Source: JADFOB01 sp964651325 (GTDB taxonomy: Bacteria; Planctomycetota; Phycisphaerae; UBA1845). From it: a DNA stretch of 11,639 bases. Positions 9,351 through 11,639 of this stretch are shown here, piece after piece; within the stretch, counting starts at the first letter, position 1, and each line of letters starts with the position of its first letter. The DNA lies in the NCBI GenBank assembly GCA_964651325.1, contig CAZYXP010000119.1, positions 1 through 11,639 on the forward strand. The letters run 5' to 3'. The notes under the pieces are model-generated. The model did not search any database and was not told where the DNA came from. It was given only the letters and a program-made list of their open reading frames with translations. The translations under genes and the position numbers were made by a program.

Positions 9351-9540
9351 ATTCTAGCTCTGCGACACGGCTTTTCAGTCGTCGTTACGCGATCGTTCCA
9401 TCAGTGAGGTACCAGGCTTGCTGCAAGCAGGGGTCCGTTACGTTAATACTAGCCAGTTACTCAATGCGCAAGATTCAGTAGGCGACGGACGTCGTATTGA
9501 AGGGGGGGGCAGTGGCTGTTCCCAATCAACTGTGCGCGGC

Positions 9541-9567
9541 CGATGCGGTCGATGCGGCCGATGCGGG
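9541..9567. repeat. Three-copy 9-base tandem repeat
   Basis: CGATGCGG followed by one variable base (T, C, G) occurs three times in a row. An 11-base segment of it, GTCGATGCGGC (9548-9558), recurs exactly at 9962-9972. No coding role is apparent. Confidence 0.8.
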
Positions 9568-10078
9568 CGGTAGGGGGGGCTCACTTAGGGTTATGCCGGG
9601 TGACATGGGTGGGCGACTATTGCGATCATGCACGCAGAATTGGTGAAATGCCCCACTCGCCTTTTCTGGCGGGCTGCAACTCAATCACGTTTGCTTCATT
9701 CGGTGCGCATGTGTTCTTGGGCGAGCGTACTTTTTTAAGCATGGTTGAGTCAGTGCTCTTCTTGTGCCATTCCTCTGCGAATACATCGCTGCGAATAGGC
9801 GCGATGTGAGTCTCTGCCACTTTTCTTGCTGTGGAACGCAACGTGTATGTTGTCATGTTTAGGGGCTCGGTACGCGCGGAACGATGCCGAATTCCTTAAA
9901 TATAAGAAAGCCCTAATGGACGAAGGTGCCTTTAGCGTTTGAGCGTATCGTACCAAGAATAGTCGATGCGGCACACCAGTGACGGGCGGGTCCGGTGCGG
10001 TTTGCGGTAGCGGGTAGGGGCGCACACGAAGAGGATCGTTGCGCCACGGGTATTCAATAATCGTTGACAGAGATTGGC

Positions 10079-11639
10079 ATGATGACGACAAGATCCTTTG
10101 TTTTGGTGGGTTCGTGGATGGTCGTTGTTACGACTGCCTTCTTCGCGGAGCGCGCGATCGCTGTTGGGCCGGACCATCCGATCATCACAGAGATTTACAC
10201 AGATCCTATCGGACTTGCCGACGGTCCGGTGACGCGTGACGGTACCAGCCTACATCAGGAATTCATCGAGATTTACATCCCGCCATTTGCTGACCTCGAT
10301 GCGGCACTCAACGCAGATGCGCTGCGCTTGACGTACTACGAGGTGGAAGGGGATTTTTCCAGCTCAGGCACGGACAAGGTTAACTATCGCTTCGATTTGC
10401 CAACCTTCGACTTAAACGCGGCCAACGGCATCACGGCGGGAGCGATAGCGCGCCCGGCAAGTGGTGTTGTCGTGCTTGGGTGGGTCGATTACTTCGGCAA
10501 TCCACCTACCGATTTGGCCGGAACGCCGGGGACCAGAACCGGCTTGGTCAATGGCGGAATCGCCGCACCGCCCGCGGATTACCTGTTTGTTCCAATAAAC
10601 GGAAACCAGTTCACGGGGACGACCAACTTTGTTTCCGTCGCAGCAGAATCCTTCATTGATCCAACCGAGACAACCGGCGGTATCGTCCAAAACGGCTCCG
10701 GGGCGCACCTGCTCGTGAACCGTGATTCGGTGGGATATGTCGAGCTTTGCGACGACGCCCATTTCGCAGATTGCGCCGCGGGGGACCATCCGCATCTTGA
10801 AAGCAATGCGCTTGGCCTGACCACGGCCGCGCTTCTGGACGGGGTGGCGATGAACGATGACTCCAAGTTCAGGGTGACTCGGCAACCCTACAGCCCTGGC
10901 GGTGGTGTGGATCTTGATACAACGCTCCCTAGCGGCGGTCCGTTTTCACTTCTGATTCCGCAAGTGCCGGAATCGAGCGGCGTGCAGCCCGTGCCCGGAA
11001 CGGCCAATGGGTACGCCCGCGTTTGGGTGGATGTGGCCAAGACGACGGAAAACGCCTCATCCGCCGATGACGATCCCGTTATTGATGCTCAGGTGGCGTA
11101 TCGCCACGTCCGCAACGACGGGCCGTTTTTTGCGACGCCCGGTCGTGCCGCATCGACGACATCCGCGCCCGAGTTGGGCGTGGCCCTCGCTCCGGAACAG
11201 ACGTTTGATGTGCTGTCCATGACGGTGGGCCATCCGGGCGTTGTGTCGGCGAACTTGGGCGGATCGTTCGGGATCGATATGGTCGCTGCGACCGGAGCAT
11301 CGTCCAATGTCACCGTCGCGACGTTTGCCCCTGATGCTGCCGACATTGGCGTGGTTGGCCAGGCATTCGGGTTCCCACGCATTGCGGTAACGCCGACGCC
11401 CGGCGCCGCTGACGGTTCGACTGCCACGGTCCCCGTGACTGTGACGGCCACCAACACGAACGTGGGCGATCCGGCGGTCTTGAACGCCGTCCAAGCGACG
11501 ACAATGACTGCTCGAGTCTTGAATCCTACGACGGGGATCGACGAGTTTGGAGCACCGCTACAAGCAACCGTCTTCGCGGCCGTGCAGGGCATTCCCGCGC
11601 AGGTGGGGGTCACCAACGAGTTTCTGACGACCAGTCTGG
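10079..11639 (+). CDS. Large secreted protein with lamin-tail-like N-terminal domain (runs off right edge)
   Basis: The frame is open from ATG 10079 (or the adjacent ATG 10082) to the right edge, 520 residues so far, with an in-frame TAA upstream at 10058. Residues 1-28 are a signal peptide (FVLVGSWMVVVTTAFFA, cleavage near AIA). Residues 34-68 read PIITEIYTDPIG ... HQEFIEIYIPP, the opening of lamin-tail-type domains (I-x-E-I..D P..EFIE-I-N-like), and the beta-rich sequence continues to about 300. Residues 310-520 are Ala/Val/Thr-rich and look like one or more immunoglobulin-like sandwiches without a firm family. Lamin-tail domains in bacteria mark exported surface or nuclease-associated proteins; no catalytic motif is visible here. 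The ribosome site is weak (AGAG). Codon use and GC match the other genes. Likely a cell-surface or extracellular structural protein; function unknown. Confidence 0.82.
   Translation, partial: MMTTRSFVLVGSWMVVVTTAFFAERAIAVGPDHPIITEIYTDPIGLADGPVTRDGTSLHQEFIEIYIPPFADLDAALNADALRLTYYEVEGDFSSSGTDKVNYRFDLPTFDLNAANGITAGAIARPASGVVVLGWVDYFGNPPTDLAGTPGTRTGLVNGGIAAPPADYLFVPINGNQFTGTTNFVSVAAESFIDPTETTGGIVQNGSGAHLLVNRDSVGYVELCDDAHFADCAAGDHPHLESNALGLTTAALLDGVAMNDDSKFRVTRQPYSPGGGVDLDTTLPSGGPFSLLIPQVPESSGVQPVPGTANGYARVWVDVAKTTENASSADDDPVIDAQVAYRHVRNDGPFFATPGRAASTTSAPELGVALAPEQTFDVLSMTVGHPGVVSANLGGSFGIDMVAATGASSNVTVATFAPDAADIGVVGQAFGFPRIAVTPTPGAADGSTATVPVTVTATNTNVGDPAVLNAVQATTMTARVLNPTTGIDEFGAPLQATVFAAVQGIPAQVGVTNEFLTTSL

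Larger units (their letters stand above)
9247..10078. other. Long spacer between divergent genes
   Basis: About 830 bases between the minus-strand cohesin/dockerin-like gene and the plus-strand lamin-tail-like gene. It should hold both promoters. Visible items are an inverted repeat with a sigma54-like pattern (9334-9350), a small hairpin GCTTG-CTG-CAAGC (9416-9428), a run of eight G (9502-9509), a 9-base tandem repeat (9541-9567) and a stretch of about 50% GC at 9660-9960. Short open frames such as 9626-9856 on the minus strand have no recognisable domain. No tRNA or terminator was found. Confidence 0.55.

Noticed and set aside
9626..9856. Minus-strand 76-residue open frame in the long spacer
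   Set aside because: No domain, signal or good ribosome site, and another open frame overlaps it on the same strand. Without homology evidence it cannot be called a gene.
10064..10069. TTGACA just before the lamin-tail-like gene as a -35 box
   Set aside because: It is only 10 bases before the start codon, so no -10 element or transcript start would fit upstream of the gene.

Overview
This looks like a chromosomal segment of a high-GC Gram-negative bacterium, most likely a planctomycete or a close relative. The signs are an LpxD lipid A enzyme, a secreted protein pairing a cohesin-like domain with a type I dockerin-like tail, multihaem cytochrome c, very large copper oxidases and long spacers between genes. 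The taxon is inferred from gene style, not from a marker gene.

Layout. Six genes lie on the minus strand, so their transcription order is the reverse of the coordinates: a cohesin/dockerin-like secreted protein (8371-9246), a membrane-anchored peroxiredoxin-like protein interrupted by one in-frame TGA (7453-8262), lpxD (6124-7197), a large multicopper oxidase (2689-5511), a SCO / cytochrome c fusion (1059-2525), a strong intrinsic terminator (960-996), and the start of a multihaem cytochrome c that runs off the left edge (1-418). A spacer of about 830 bases (9247-10078) separates these from a plus-strand gene for a large secreted protein with a lamin-tail-like N-terminal domain (10079 to the right edge).

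How the genes may work together. The oxidase, the SCO/cytochrome fusion and the multihaem cytochrome form a copper and haem electron-transfer neighbourhood outside the cytoplasmic membrane. SCO proteins carry copper and manage thiols at copper sites. Here the SCO domain is fused to a haem c domain and to a tail with three KPCC-K repeats, and it sits just downstream of a four-copper oxidase that itself ends in a cystine-knot-like module. A plausible reading is an oxidase with its own copper-loading and electron-transfer partner, but the substrate cannot be read from the sequence.

The most notable single feature is the peroxiredoxin-like gene. Its only in-frame stop is a TGA exactly where the peroxidatic cysteine belongs (RGHW-TGA-L-S-C), the frame is intact on both sides, and a small hairpin of bacterial SECIS type follows. 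This is best read as a selenoprotein with a U-x-x-C centre and three N-terminal membrane segments. A split annotation or a pseudogene call would miss it.
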